Below, one piece after another: positions 19,946-20,060 of a DNA stretch of 20,060 nt. A program made the position numbers and the translations under genes. Origin of the DNA: Pirellulales bacterium (lineage in GTDB: Bacteria > Planctomycetota > Planctomycetia > Pirellulales > Thermoguttaceae). The notes under the pieces are model-generated. The model saw only the letters and a list, made by a program, of their open reading frames with translations. It had not been told where the DNA came from and did not search any database. The stretch lies in the NCBI GenBank assembly GCA_030605745.1, contig JAUWHT010000313.1, positions 1 to 20,060 on the forward strand, read 5' to 3'. Position 1 is the stretch's first letter; each line of letters opens with the position of its first letter.

Positions 19946-20060
19946 ATTTTCCGCAGGTTGGTGTAACGGCTAAGTAGAGTAGTTGTTTGATTGGGTTAGA
20001 GTCTATCGTTGTAACTTCTGCGCGCCGTGCGCGCATCTTGTACAGTACTTGTTCACCACA
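19930..20060. other. non-coding end of the window with a small palindrome
   Basis: No gene is seen. After the repeat end, TGCGCGC (20019-20025) and GCGCGCA (20029-20035) form a perfect 7-bp hairpin with a 3-nt loop, without a T-run. Confidence 0.5.

Overview
The window looks like an ordinary chromosomal segment of a planctomycete, probably of the Pirellulales type. The inference rests on gene content: a DUF1559 prepilin-like protein, a DUF1570 gluzincin-like protein, a Tat-exported Gfo/Idh/MocA oxidoreductase, a DUF4091 (GH123-like) secreted protein, a short clan AA aspartic protease, and housekeeping genes scattered singly rather than in long operons. The DNA is GC-rich, coding density is moderate, and many spacers carry palindromic repeats.

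Layout. 1-1100 (minus): a shortened DUF1559 protein and a small His/Cys-rich exported protein behind a textbook sigma70-type promoter. 1145-1645 (plus): the remains of a toxin-antitoxin locus, with a DUF104-type antitoxin, a PIN toxin cut to 21 codons, and a second unrelated antitoxin-like gene. 1675-4222: divergent ilvD (minus) and a HAD phosphatase (plus) with overlapping -10 elements. 4246-4754 (minus): an intact RelE/ParE-type toxin with its antitoxin. 4841-8714 (minus): xylose isomerase, a short-chain dehydrogenase and a Tat-exported sugar-type oxidoreductase. 9066-12452 (plus): pyruvate kinase with a K+-independent-type signature, an aspartic protease and argininosuccinate synthase. 12512-14278 (plus): the secreted DUF4091 protein. 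14338-16366 (minus): trpB-trpA. 16628-19929 (plus): the DUF1570 protein and a CoA-disulfide-reductase-like flavoprotein fused to rhodanese.

How the genes relate. Metabolically these are separate pieces: branched-chain amino acids (ilvD), arginine (argG), tryptophan (trpBA), glycolysis (pyk), pentose use (xylA), carbohydrate-related oxidoreductases, and thiol/sulfane-sulfur redox. I see no multi-gene defence, secondary-metabolite or phage system.

The most unusual content lies between genes. There are at least four families of palindromic or MITE-like repeats. Family 1 is about 142 bp, has terminal inverted repeats and is present twice in opposite orientation; one copy has replaced the end of the aspartic protease gene. 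Family 2 has GTTTAGCCGCC ends and occurs as a perfect 30-bp stem, as a 201-bp element and as a lone end. Family 3 is nested inside the 201-bp family 2 element. Family 4 (AATAGCCGG ends) has two copies plus a half copy, one of them in the trpBA leader. A G-quadruplex-type motif of four G4 runs with 3-nt loops lies just upstream of the xylA ribosome-binding site. No tRNA, rRNA, CRISPR array or transposase gene was seen.
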